Source: Willaertia magna
Lineage: Eukaryota; Heterolobosea; Eutetramitea; Acrasida; Naegleriidae
Length of the DNA stretch: 18,179 bases
NCBI GenBank assembly: GCA_902984215.1
Contig: CADWAF010000594.1
Span: 1 to 18,179, forward strand
Direction of reading: 5' to 3'
Shown here: positions 1 through 8,030 of the stretch, piece after piece
How the letters are laid out: each line of letters opens with the position of its first letter
How positions within the stretch are numbered: the first letter of the stretch is position 1
Position numbers and translations under genes: made by a program
Notes under the pieces: model-generated
Told to the model about the DNA's origin: nothing
Database searches by the model: none
Seen by the model: only the letters and a program-made list of their open reading frames with translations

Positions 1-157
1 TTTTTTAATTACAACTTTTATGTTATTTGTTTTGTAAGAAAATTAAGTTTTGTAAAGTTTGTAAGTTGAAAGTTGACAACATTTGTACTTTTAAATGTAA
101 AGTCTTTTTTAATTTCGCACTTTCCATTTATATTGTTATTAAAATTATTCAAAATGA

Positions 158-179
158 CGCACCTGTGCAAACAGGTGCG
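158..179. repeat. Perfect 9-bp inverted repeat with GCAA loop
   Basis: Arms CGCACCTGT (158-166) and ACAGGTGCG (171-179) are exact reverse complements around the tetranucleotide GCAA. Six of the nine pairs are G-C, in a flank that is otherwise very AT-rich. As DNA, the arms carry two back-to-back E-box hexamers (CACCTG and CAGGTG). As RNA, it would fold with a GNRA-type tetraloop. It lies about 130 nt before the ATG of the next gene, so a promoter element is the simplest reading. Confidence 0.6.
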
Positions 180-202
180 CTTTTAGATAGTAAGTTGAAC
201 CT

Positions 203-209
203 AGGCTTG
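203..209 (+). promoter_or_regulatory. AGGCTTG promoter motif candidate
   Basis: AGGCTTG followed by a T run, about 97 nt before the ATG at 306. The same heptamer followed by T-rich DNA occurs upstream of the ARF-like gene (12193-12199) and the E1 gene (16073-16079). With the AGGTGCGC at 173-180 it makes a two-motif arrangement shared with the ARF-like promoter. Functional assignment is inference only. Confidence 0.3.
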
Positions 210-305
210 TTTTTTCCGACGCTTATTGTTTTGCTATGTTGGAAATGAACAGATCTTTTAATGACATTTGATTTTTTTTCAAAAATTTCAAAAATAAAAT
301 AATAA

Positions 306-1971
306 ATGGGACAAGGAGGATTGCCAAGTAAAATTTCTCAACATCAAGCCCAATCGGATTTAGATGTTTTTCAACAACATTCAGATGAAGCCGGTAAACA
401 AGTAGTAATTCAAAAACTACAAACTCTTTATGGAGATAAATTAATGGGAGATAGTTTAGAACGTTTTGCAACTATTCTTTCAAATAAAGAAAAATTAAAA
501 GAAGTTTATTTACATACAGATTTTGAGAAGGCTAAAGAACTACATAGATCTATAAGAGATTTAAATCTAACAAAACCTACAGAGTTACAGAAGGCTACTA
601 TGAAGTATTCTTCTGTTTCAGCCTCCCCACTCATCCCTTCCGAATTGATGTCATCTACCCCTCCTAGTGCTGGCACTAGTAACGGAACAATGTCTACTAC
701 AACAACAAGAAAAAGTAGAAGCGCAAGTACGAATAGTAATAGTTTACTAAACGCTACCCTAATAGGTGAAGGTGATAACATTAACAATAACCCTTCCCTA
801 AATATTGAAGCTACAGAAGAAGAAGATGAAGATACAGGTTCCGAATTAGATAACGTTCCAGTAACAAATCCATATACTCAATTAGATGATAATAAGATAA
901 GAATTAAATTAATTGTTGCGGAAACAAGTAAGAATGCATTTGAAAAGAATATGAAACGTATGATTTCACCTTTTGTTGATATGGAAAAGAGAAAAGCACC
1001 TTTTGGTTTCTTTCACATTGCATTAAGTGTTGGTTGTTGGAAAATTGAATGGTAAGTAATAGATTACTTTCAAGCCTTTTTGACAATTATTCATCTTATC
1101 TATCGTTAAACCAATTATCTAACTCTATTATTAACTATTTCAATTAATTATTAATTATTTCAAACATTTTCTCTTATTGATTGTCAATGATTTGATTGAT
1201 TGATTGATTGTTTTTACATTTCATACAATAATCTATATGAAACAATAATAAAAACAATAACAATATATAATAATAACAATAATATATAACAATAGGAATA
1301 ATTCAAGTTTATGTATACCCCGAACAGTTACCGGAAATTACAGTTTAATTTGTGCAGATATTGAATCCATAGCAAGTGTAGATGAATTAGAATTCGTTAG
1401 AGATAAATTAGCAGAAATTATCGTTAAATGGAATACAAAAGTATATTATAAACAACAAAATGGTAATCCAGATAATGGTTTCGGTAATTGTCAACAATTT
1501 ATAGATGATATCTTACAAAGTTTAGGTATAGCTGAATCTTTTTCTCTATTTCCACCTCCTTTAGCGAATTATATTAAAACGTTAAGAGAGAATGGTTATG
1601 GAGAAATGGAATTTAGTTTAAGTGAAGGTTTTAAGGCTACTTTCTTTACTCCGAATAATCCTTTCGCAGAAAAGTATGCTAAGAAACAAAGTATTATATT
1701 TCATTCTCATAAAGAATTAGATGAATTCGCTAAATATTTATTTGCAATTGATACTGATTTTCAATTAAATTATAAGTATGAATATTATTTATTGAAGGCT
1801 TATGATAGAGCTTTTTGGATGAGACATTTGAAGGGAGGTGCTTCGGGTGAAGATAAAGATAAAGAAAAGTATGAACCTTTAGAAGGGGATGATGGTACTT
1901 TACAGTGTGTGTTTGGTGATCCAACGGTTAATTCTTTCTTAGCTTTTAATTTAGGTAAAAAGAAAAACTAG
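306..1971 (+). CDS. Predicted permuted papain-fold thiol hydrolase (LRAT/NlpC-like), two exons
   Basis: Exons 306-1051 and 1296-1971 join in phase (TG|G = Trp249) to give 473 aa. The intron (1052-1295) runs from GTAAGT to ACAATAG. Residues 1-110 look helical. Residues 110-210 are Ser/Thr/Asn/Glu-rich and probably disordered. The core begins near 215. His237 lies in FFHIALSVG and is followed by a Trp-rich strand (WKIEWNNSSLCIPR). Cys314 lies in FGNCQQFIDDIL. A His that precedes a Cys at the start of a helix, with NC-Q-F, is the layout of circularly permuted papain-like hydrolases. That class includes amidases, acyltransferases and deubiquitinase-like enzymes, so the substrate is unknown. Residues 360-473 include a conserved-looking block (LLKAYDRAFWMRH). 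There is no signal peptide, so it is probably intracellular. The start has an A-rich leader. Gene structure is sure; the fold is inferred. Confidence 0.75.
1192..1210. repeat. GATT tetranucleotide microsatellite inside an intron
   Basis: About 4.5 copies of a TTGA/GATT unit in the intron of the first gene. They are followed by AACAATA-type repeats up to the 3' splice site. This is simple-sequence DNA with no function seen. Confidence 0.8.
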
Positions 1972-2004
1972 ATTTTGTATTTTTATAACGATTTGTAATT
2001 TTAT

Positions 2005-2030
2005 AATAATAGTTTACAATAATAGTTTAC
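2005..2030. repeat. Two perfect 13-bp tandem copies between convergent genes
   Basis: AATAATAGTTTAC occurs twice head to tail, in the 97-nt gap between the stop codons of two converging genes. It lies in the shared 3' untranslated/polyadenylation zone, so it may be ordinary 3'-end sequence. Confidence 0.75.
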
Positions 2031-2068
2031 AATGGTATTTATAATACTTTACAATATTTTTTTTACTA

Positions 2069-3172
2069 TTATTTTATTAATTTATAAGTAATAACATATT
2101 CTGGATAAATTTGATCAGAATTATAAACAATATATTCTCTAAATCTAGTTTCAGATTTTACCCCATCAAACTCCTCAGAAGGTGCAATTACGGAATCTTT
2201 TCCTTCCGGTGGTTCCGTAATATTTCTTAAAGATTTTGTTGCAATATAACTTTCCCCTAATAAAACTCTACAAACAAACATTTTCTTTTCACATTCAAAA
2301 CATGTTGAACTATTATGCTTTTCACATTTAGCGTATTGATTTGATTTTGAAGAATCACATGCAAAATAAACACCAACCCCTTTTTAATTTACAAAATATT
2401 TTAATTATTTTATCAAATAAATATTATTTACAATGTTAAAAAAATTTTAAATAAGGTTAAAATAATTATTAAAATAAAACAACTTACCAAACATATTTTC
2501 AATTTTTGATTTTTTTGGATCTAATCCCTTCTTAATAATTTCATTTTCTAATTGAGCTGAACATCCATGAAATAAATGTACTTCATTAATTTCTTTTTGT
2601 TCTTCTCTCCATTCTTGTGCTAAAAAATATAATTTATGATATAAACGACGTTGTTCAATTCTATAAATAGATTTAATTTCATATTTTGTAAATAAATTAT
2701 TTTTAGAAGAATGATTTCTTATCGTTTCATTCATTCGTTTTTCAATTTTTAAAAATTCTTCACAATTCTTGTCAAGTGGAATTTTAATGAAATTGTCAAT
2801 AAGAGACCAATGTTTTGGGTATAATATTGGTATTTCAATAACGTTATCTTTATAATCAAGTTCTATAATTGGATAATGATGTTCTTCATGAAATATTTTT
2901 ATTTCTTGTTGTTGTTTTAATTGTAAATTCTGTTGTTGTTGTTGTTGTGTATTTAATACATTATTAATGATTGATGGCATCATCATTTGATTATTGACAA
3001 CATTACCAATCATTGGAATTTCTTGTGCCGGCATCACTGTATTATTATCATTGTAATTTAATTGTTGTTGTTGTTGTGATAAATCAGAAGCCAATAATTG
3101 AATAATATCTTCTTCTGGCATTCCAGATTCCTCTAAAAATTTATAATAATCATTAAATGTATTTTGGTCCAT
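2069..3172 (-). CDS. Tankyrase-type ADP-ribosyltransferase (PARP catalytic domain), two exons
   Basis: Exons 3172-2488 and 2379-2069 flank an intron (2487-2380, GTAAGT...AG) and join in phase 1 to give 331 aa. The N-terminus to about residue 90 is Gln/Asn-rich. The PARP catalytic domain fills roughly 105-331. His202 is in LFHGCS, Tyr233 in GVYFACDSSKSNQY, and Glu310 in FREYIVYNSDQIYPEYVITY. Together they are the H-Y-E triad of PARPs able to make chains. Cys247, His250, Cys255 and Cys258 (C-x2-H-x4-C-x2-C) reproduce the zinc site that marks tankyrases within the PARP superfamily, just before MFVCRVLLG. Ankyrin repeats and a SAM domain are absent. It likely modifies proteins with ADP-ribose from NAD+; its targets and location are unknown. 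The gene ends convergent with its left neighbour, and 112 nt separate it from the gene behind. Confidence 0.9.
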
Positions 3173-3284
3173 TTCTATTTTTTTTAATTTTTAAAATAAT
3201 AATTTGACTTCTGACCGTTTTAATTTGAATTTTTAGAATTCAAATTTATTATTAATGATTACATTAATGATTACCTCAACAACA

Positions 3285-4544
3285 TTATTTTACATGAATA
3301 TCATTTTCATCATTACAATTACCATCGTTACCATTTTCATCATTACAATTACTATCATTACCATTTTCATCATCCTTAAATAACGGTTGATCCATTAAAA
3401 TTGTTTTAATCATCTCAAAAAACTTTTCTTTATCCATATCATCAGAACAATTTATTGGAATAACATTTTTATTCATTTCATCATTATTCATTTCTTCTTC
3501 TTCTTCTTTACTAGTTGCATAACGAATTATTCCTTCTTTTGGACTTTCCGTTTCAACAATGACATTGGCTTTTACGATTTTAAAGTTATTTGGTTTTAAT
3601 AAAAATGTACTTGTTGCCGTATCATACGTTACACTTTCTGCCGTTAATTTATTTACAATTTTTCTTTGAAATTTTGTAAAGTCTGATATCTTTTCATTTA
3701 AATTATTATTTAAATTATTATTTAAATAATTATTTGGTTTACAAAGTTCATTTAATTCATCAACGTGATTTGAAATGACATTTAAATTTACAACTTTTAA
3801 ATGAAAAAGAAAAATTCGGTCCCGAAAAGTGGACAAGACAATTTTTGCAGCGTCAGCATCACAAAAAAAATTCCATTCACTCCCATTTTGGAAATTTGTT
3901 TCTTCAATAACGTTTAAAGCGCCACCCATAATAATAACTTTTTTTATTTTTTGTAAAACGAGAGATTTGTCAGTTAAAATTAATTTTGCTATATTTGTTA
4001 AGGGACCAATACAAAATAGTGTAAAATAATTATCGGGCATATTTTTTAATAAATTTAACATTTCCGTTTCAAAATTTTCTCTTTTTATAATTTCAATTTT
4101 ATTATTTTTTGTAAAGTTATTTTGTAAAGAATTTTGTAAAGAATCTTGTAAAGAATCTTGTAAAGTAAAATTTTGTAAATCTAAATATTTATCCATTTCT
4201 GCATGAATTTTATCTAAATGATATTCATAATAAAATTTTCCTTCCGAAAAACAGTGACCGGTAACCGGATTTAATCTTTCTTCATAACCGTGAAAGATTT
4301 TTGTACCATTTTCAAAACAATTAAATTCATTATGCATTCCAATTAAAACTCCAATTGCATTTTCAATATTTAATTGTAATCCTTTTACAACGCTTATTGC
4401 GTGAATTTTTATGGATTGTTTTTGTGTTAAAAGACAAGTAATTGCGAAAAGATCATCACTACCGATATCGGTATCGATAATTAAATTAATTTTATTGTTG
4501 TCATTGTTGTTGAAATTGTGATTTATTGTTGGTGTTTGGGCCAT
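3285..4544 (-). CDS. Inosine-uridine-preferring nucleoside hydrolase family protein
   Basis: An intronless 419-aa protein. Residues 18-50 carry the family signature, with DTDIGSDD at 24-31 supplying the calcium and ribose aspartates (canonical DTDPGxDD). CIGPLTNIAKLI (178-189), VIIMGGAL (213-220) and EWNFFCDADAA (223-233) match later family blocks. Family members cleave nucleosides to ribose and base, in purine or pyrimidine salvage. Two deviations appear. The usual His-Asp pair near the C-terminal third is Tyr307-Asp308, and the GN after the second strand is GL. Substrate may therefore differ, or activity may be reduced. Insertions are low complexity: LQDS/LQNS repeats near 128-142, Asn/Leu repeats near 281-293 and an acidic Cys-bearing decapeptide repeat at the end. 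No signal peptide. ATG chosen as first Met, behind an A-rich leader. Confidence 0.85.
   Translation of the reverse strand: MAQTPTINHNFNNNDNNKINLIIDTDIGSDDLFAITCLLTQKQSIKIHAISVVKGLQLNIENAIGVLIGMHNEFNCFENGTKIFHGYEERLNPVTGHCFSEGKFYYEYHLDKIHAEMDKYLDLQNFTLQDSLQDSLQNSLQNNFTKNNKIEIIKRENFETEMLNLLKNMPDNYFTLFCIGPLTNIAKLILTDKSLVLQKIKKVIIMGGALNVIEETNFQNGSEWNFFCDADAAKIVLSTFRDRIFLFHLKVVNLNVISNHVDELNELCKPNNYLNNNLNNNLNEKISDFTKFQRKIVNKLTAESVTYDTATSTFLLKPNNFKIVKANVIVETESPKEGIIRYATSKEEEEEMNNDEMNKNVIPINCSDDMDKEKFFEMIKTILMDQPLFKDDENGNDSNCNDENGNDGNCNDENDIHVK
3304..3374. repeat. 30-bp tandem repeat coding an acidic decapeptide
   Basis: Two near-identical 30-bp units (3304-3333 and 3334-3363) and part of a third encode ENGNDSNCND-type repeats at the C-terminus of the nucleoside hydrolase. 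The two full units differ at only two positions, which suggests recent duplication. Confidence 0.85.
4110..4182. repeat. 12-bp in-frame repeats coding LQDS/LQNS
   Basis: Several copies of a TTGTAAAGAATC-like unit sit within the nucleoside hydrolase gene. They encode short Leu-Gln-Asp/Asn-Ser repeats in a loop between conserved blocks. Confidence 0.75.
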
Positions 4545-5632
4545 TTTTTTTGTTGGTTTTTTTTATGAAAATCTAATGGCCAAAAAGAGAGCTTTGTGTT
4601 GTCAATAAATGGATTTTGTAAATACTGTAGAAAATAAACAACCTTATGAAAACCACCCTCAAAGAAATAGATATTCATTGTTAAATAAATTAGAAATACA
4701 CTATATAATTTAAAAAATAAAAAACATTCATTTTATTCTTTTTTGTTTTGGTTCGTTTTGTTTTTTAATTTTTTAATAAATGTTTTTTAAATGTATTTAT
4801 AATGTTTATTAAGTTTTTTTTATTAAAATTATTAATAATTAAATAATAAATTTTAATTAATATTTAAATTTAAATTTTAAATTTATTATTTATATTATTT
4901 TAAATAATATAATTTTATTTTTTTTATTTTTATTGATATATTTTTAAAAATTATTGATTATAATGAAATATTTAAATAATAAATAGTTTTATAATTAAAA
5001 TAGAAATATAATATTTTATTATTATAGATAATACAAAAAAAAATATAAAAAATTACAATTTAAAATTTTTTTTAACATTTAAAAATTAAAAAAATATATA
5101 AAATTAATAATTTATTATTTTATTGTTTTTAAAAATAATGTAATAATTATATAAATATTATAATATTAAATTTCATATTATTTTATTGTTTAAAAAATAG
5201 ATTATAATTAAATTATTTATTATTTTTTTATAAATATACATATTATAATTTTTTTTAAAATTTAATAACTTAAATCAGTTATAAATTTTTATTATTATTA
5301 ATACTAAAAAAATAAATATGTAAATTATAAATAAAATGTATAATAATAAAAAATTTAATAAATTTTATAAAATAAATAAAAATATTATTTAATTTATTTA
5401 TTTAAAAAATTTCATATTATAAAATACCGTAATTTATTTAAAAAATATTTAAAAATTATAATTTATATTATTTTTAAAAATTTAAAAATCATATTAGATT
5501 TATTTTTTTTTTAAAAAAATTAAATTATTTTATTTTCATTATTTTTTATTTTAAGAAATTAATTTTATTATTTTAAAATTATTAATTTTATTAATATAAA
5601 AAAAATTATATATATGTTTAGCATATTTCAAT
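4545..5632. other. Gene-free stretch with a 780-bp tract of about 4% G+C
   Basis: No gene is supported. From 4801 to 5580 I counted 31 G or C bases in 780, with two whole 60-base rows (4861-4920 and 5341-5400) containing none. The flanks are clearly richer (4545-4720 and the tRNA from 5633). It is built of irregular A and T runs without an obvious repeat unit. It ends about 50 nt before the tRNA-Thr gene. It could be neutral intergenic drift, a DNA-unwinding or nucleosome-free element, or a scaffold-attachment-like region. None of these can be shown from sequence alone. Confidence 0.8.
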
Positions 5633-5704
5633 GGCGGCTTAGCACAGTGGTAGTGCATCAGTCTTGTAAACTGAGGGTCCCGAGTTCGATCCTCGGAGTC
5701 GCCT
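5633..5704 (+). tRNA. tRNA-Thr (anticodon TGT)
   Basis: A 72-nt cloverleaf without intron. The acceptor stem GGCGGCT pairs with AGTCGCC and the discriminator is T. The D arm is present. The anticodon stem TCAGT/ACTGA encloses CTTGTAA, giving anticodon TGT at 5665-5667, which reads ACA. The T arm CCGAG-TTCGATC-CTCGG is perfect. CCA is not encoded, as usual in eukaryotes. Confidence 0.95.
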
Positions 5705-5713
5705 TGAAAAAAT

Positions 5714-5720
5714 ATTTTTT
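5714..5720 (+). terminator. Pol III T-run after tRNA-Thr
   Basis: A run of T starts about 10 nt after the tRNA end, the expected RNA polymerase III stop. Confidence 0.75.
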
Positions 5721-5739
5721 ATTGAACTGGCTCGATCAA

Positions 5740-6049
5740 TTACATGTTAATTACTATTTTCCCAACTGTCCTTTGAGATTCCATGAGCGCATCAGCTTTC
5801 TAATAACATAAAACTAGTTTAATAAAAACAATTTTCAAGTTAACACTTACCTGTATTTCTTCTAAAGAAAACTTTGTTATTGGAATTCTGTTAAATATGG
5901 AACTCACTTCATCACTCGTAAGGAATTTCATAATTCTTGGATTATCAGGACTAGTTGAAAAGAAGAAATAATATGGATTTTGATTTGAGTACCAACTTTT
6001 AAATTTGTAATGTAAATAAATTTCAACGTTACTGTTTTTAAATATGTCG
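5740..6049 (-). pseudogene. Orphan 3' exons of a medium-chain dehydrogenase (quinone-oxidoreductase-like)
   Basis: Two joined exons are visible on the minus strand. The first (6049-5851) follows a good acceptor (CCTCCTCAG) and encodes 66 residues, including NPYYFFFSTSPDNP and a final KFSLEEIQ. A 51-nt intron (5850-5800) runs from GTAAGTGTTAAC to GTTATTAG. The second exon (5799-5740) continues in phase 0 with KADALMESQRTVGKIVINM and a TAA stop. The join restores the C-terminal signature of zinc-type/quinone oxidoreductases (LEEI..A..LMES...GKIVI). Upstream there are only about 210 nt before the NDC80 stop codon, with an in-frame stop just beyond the acceptor. The roughly 250 residues of the cofactor and substrate domains are therefore missing. 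A relic of a truncated gene is most likely. Exon structure is seen; family is inferred from the short tail. Confidence 0.6.
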
Positions 6050-6108
6050 CTGAGGAGGACGATTTAATTGCGTTACGCGTATAAAAGACGTATTTACGCA
6101 TTCTTTCC

Positions 6109-6168
6109 GAATGTTGTTAAATAACAAAAATTTATTGTGACTACAAAAAAGGAATTTTAACAACATTC
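6109..6168. repeat. 13-bp perfect inverted repeat between NDC80 and the orphan exons
   Basis: GAATGTTGTTAAA (6109-6121) and its exact reverse complement (6156-6168) are separated by 34 nt. It sits in the short gap downstream of NDC80. It could form a transcript 3'-end hairpin, or be what remains of an inserted element. No target-site duplication is seen. Confidence 0.6.
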
Positions 6169-6263
6169 AAAATTTAAATGAATTATAACTGTACAAAAAT
6201 CTAGGGGAGACAACCAAGGTAAATTACTTAAAACTTTACAATTTTGCCTAGCACCATTTACAA

Positions 6264-8030
6264 TTACAACTGTAAAGATTGTATTGTCTTAAAAGAATGA
6301 TTAGCCACATTTTCCACTTGACCTATAACATTCATTACATTCTTTTTATGATCTGTAACTTTAGATAAAGTGTTAATGATTAAATGGAACATTACTTCCT
6401 TTTCTTCTTTCTGTTCTAATTCTAATTGATTTAATTGTCTTGTTAATTGTTGAATAACCTCTTCTGATTGTTCAATACTTGTAATTAATTGAATGTTTTC
6501 TTCTCTTAATTGGTTTGCTTGATCTTCTGTCTTTAACTTTTCTTTCGAATATAATTCTAACTCATGTCTTTGTTGTTGTTTTAAATGTGTCAATTCATTC
6601 TCTTTCATTTTAACTAATTCAGATTCTTGTTTTAATGTTTCCTCAAGTTCTTCATACTTTAAATTTATCTCATTAAGATGATCTTCTTCTAGTAAACATG
6701 ATTCATTCATTTGTTGAATCTGTTCTTGTAATGAATTAACTTTTTGTACTAAAACATTTCTCTTTAATTTAATTTGTTCAATATCATCCATTGGTTGAAT
6801 GATAAGTTCACTCAAATTTAAAGTTTTTAACAATTTCATGTTGTAATTATTAATGGAATTTAATAATTCTTGCTTAAAAGTATTTAAATGTTTTCTATTT
6901 TTGTCCAACTCTAAATTTAAATAGTTTATACGATTCTCAATATTTGCCTCTTGTTCTTCCAATAATGTTTTCTCTCTATTTATTGATTGGACTTCTAACG
7001 GAGATAGTTCTTGATTTTCAATTTGCTTTAATAACAATTCATTTTCTTTCTTCTTTGTATTAATATGTGATTCTAAATTATTTAATTGTGACAACTGTAC
7101 TTCTCTATTACTAACTAAAGTACTTAACACTTGCTCATTCACCGTAAGGCTTTGATTTAAAGTTTTATATTCATTCTCTAAATAATGAGTTTTTTGGTCT
7201 AATTCTTCCAAAGTTGGTATTTTGTTAATATATTTTTCTAATTGATTCCTAATGTTTAAATATCTATTATTTAATTGAGCACAGTTTTCAGCAAGTGGTC
7301 TGCAATCACTCTCCATCTTCTTTTTCCAATCATTTTCAACTCTTTTCATTAAATCTTCATTATCTTCTAACCATGGAACATAAATATCATTAATAAATGA
7401 CATAAATATAAATACATCATATTTAATATGTTGATCTACAAAATTTTCCATTTCATCCCTTATTTTACCAAATTTTATAATATTACACAAATTATAGATC
7501 ATCATTAAGATAACACTCCAATTTCTTCCTTGAGGCGTAATTGATAAGTGTCTCTTATTGATTTGAAAGTTTAATTTTAAATGGTCAAGAATCATTAATA
7601 AAAGATCTTCATCAATTCCAGTAGCAGAAGTTTTTGGTTTATTATCTTTACCCATAATCATATTAATTCTTCCATAGTATGGAATATTGTTAATTAACAT
7701 TGTTTTTCTTCTGTCTACTTGTTTTTTGTCATCCCTTAATTCACTTGGTGTTGGAATGACAATTTTTATATTATTATCTAACTCGTTCATAATAAAACTC
7801 ACTATTTGTCTAAACTTGGCATTATCACCAACTTTTAAATCAATATGAGTACCGAATTCAAGTAAAAAGGCTTGAATATAGGGTAGGTAGACATTATTGT
7901 TGTTAGAATTGGATTTACTATTGTTGGTAGATAAAAAGGATTTACTATTATTATTACTAATAGTAGAGATGTTTAAGTTAGTTACATCTCTTAGTGGTTG
8001 GCGAGAATTCTTCAAAATGGATGTTTGCAT
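6264..8030 (-). CDS. NDC80: Kinetochore protein NDC80/HEC1
   Basis: A 588-aa intronless protein (human HEC1 is 642 aa). Residues 1-45 are a polar, Asn/Ser-rich N-terminal tail. Residues about 46-235 form the calponin-homology head that grips microtubules, with a hallmark helix at GRNWSVILMMIYNLCNIIK (168-186). From about 240 to the end the protein is long coiled coil. One stretch (ENELLLKQIENQELSPLEV) matches the HEC1 segment with ENxxL...I.NQ..S..ev before INxE. NDC80 pairs with NUF2 and joins SPC24/SPC25 in the outer kinetochore. Aurora-type sites in the tail are not obvious, though a few Ser/Thr lie near Lys/Arg. A perfect E2F-type site lies about 33 nt before the ATG, fitting cell-cycle control. 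Divergent from the Rieske oxygenase. Confidence 0.88.
   Translation of the reverse strand: MQTSILKNSRQPLRDVTNLNISTISNNNSKSFLSTNNSKSNSNNNNVYLPYIQAFLLEFGTHIDLKVGDNAKFRQIVSFIMNELDNNIKIVIPTPSELRDDKKQVDRRKTMLINNIPYYGRINMIMGKDNKPKTSATGIDEDLLLMILDHLKLNFQINKRHLSITPQGRNWSVILMMIYNLCNIIKFGKIRDEMENFVDQHIKYDVFIFMSFINDIYVPWLEDNEDLMKRVENDWKKKMESDCRPLAENCAQLNNRYLNIRNQLEKYINKIPTLEELDQKTHYLENEYKTLNQSLTVNEQVLSTLVSNREVQLSQLNNLESHINTKKKENELLLKQIENQELSPLEVQSINREKTLLEEQEANIENRINYLNLELDKNRKHLNTFKQELLNSINNYNMKLLKTLNLSELIIQPMDDIEQIKLKRNVLVQKVNSLQEQIQQMNESCLLEEDHLNEINLKYEELEETLKQESELVKMKENELTHLKQQQRHELELYSKEKLKTEDQANQLREENIQLITSIEQSEEVIQQLTRQLNQLELEQKEEKEVMFHLIINTLSKVTDHKKNVMNVIGQVENVANHSFKTIQSLQL

Larger units (their letters stand above)
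1..305. other. AT-rich 5' flank of the first gene
   Basis: No gene is supported here. Reading frames in this stretch are short and have no coding character. It holds a GC-rich hairpin (158-179) and an AGGCTTG motif (203-209), described separately. The A-rich run just before 306 resembles the leaders of the other genes in the window. Confidence 0.6.

Noticed and set aside
2447..2490. Extension of the PARP first exon past GTAAGT (ending FNNYFNLI)
   Set aside because: These codons are intron sequence; splicing at 2487/2380 restores the intact PARP domain.
4801..5580. Nuclear copy of mitochondrial DNA as the source of the GC-poor tract
   Set aside because: No tRNA, rRNA or protein-coding remnants are visible, only irregular A/T runs.
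5614..5811. Plus-strand open frame of 65 codons across the tRNA-Thr gene
   Set aside because: It is the tRNA read through as protein; the tRNA cloverleaf explains the sequence.
5570..6260. tRNA-targeting retrotransposon next to tRNA-Thr
   Set aside because: No reverse transcriptase, long terminal repeat or target-site duplication is visible; the downstream DNA is the dehydrogenase tail.
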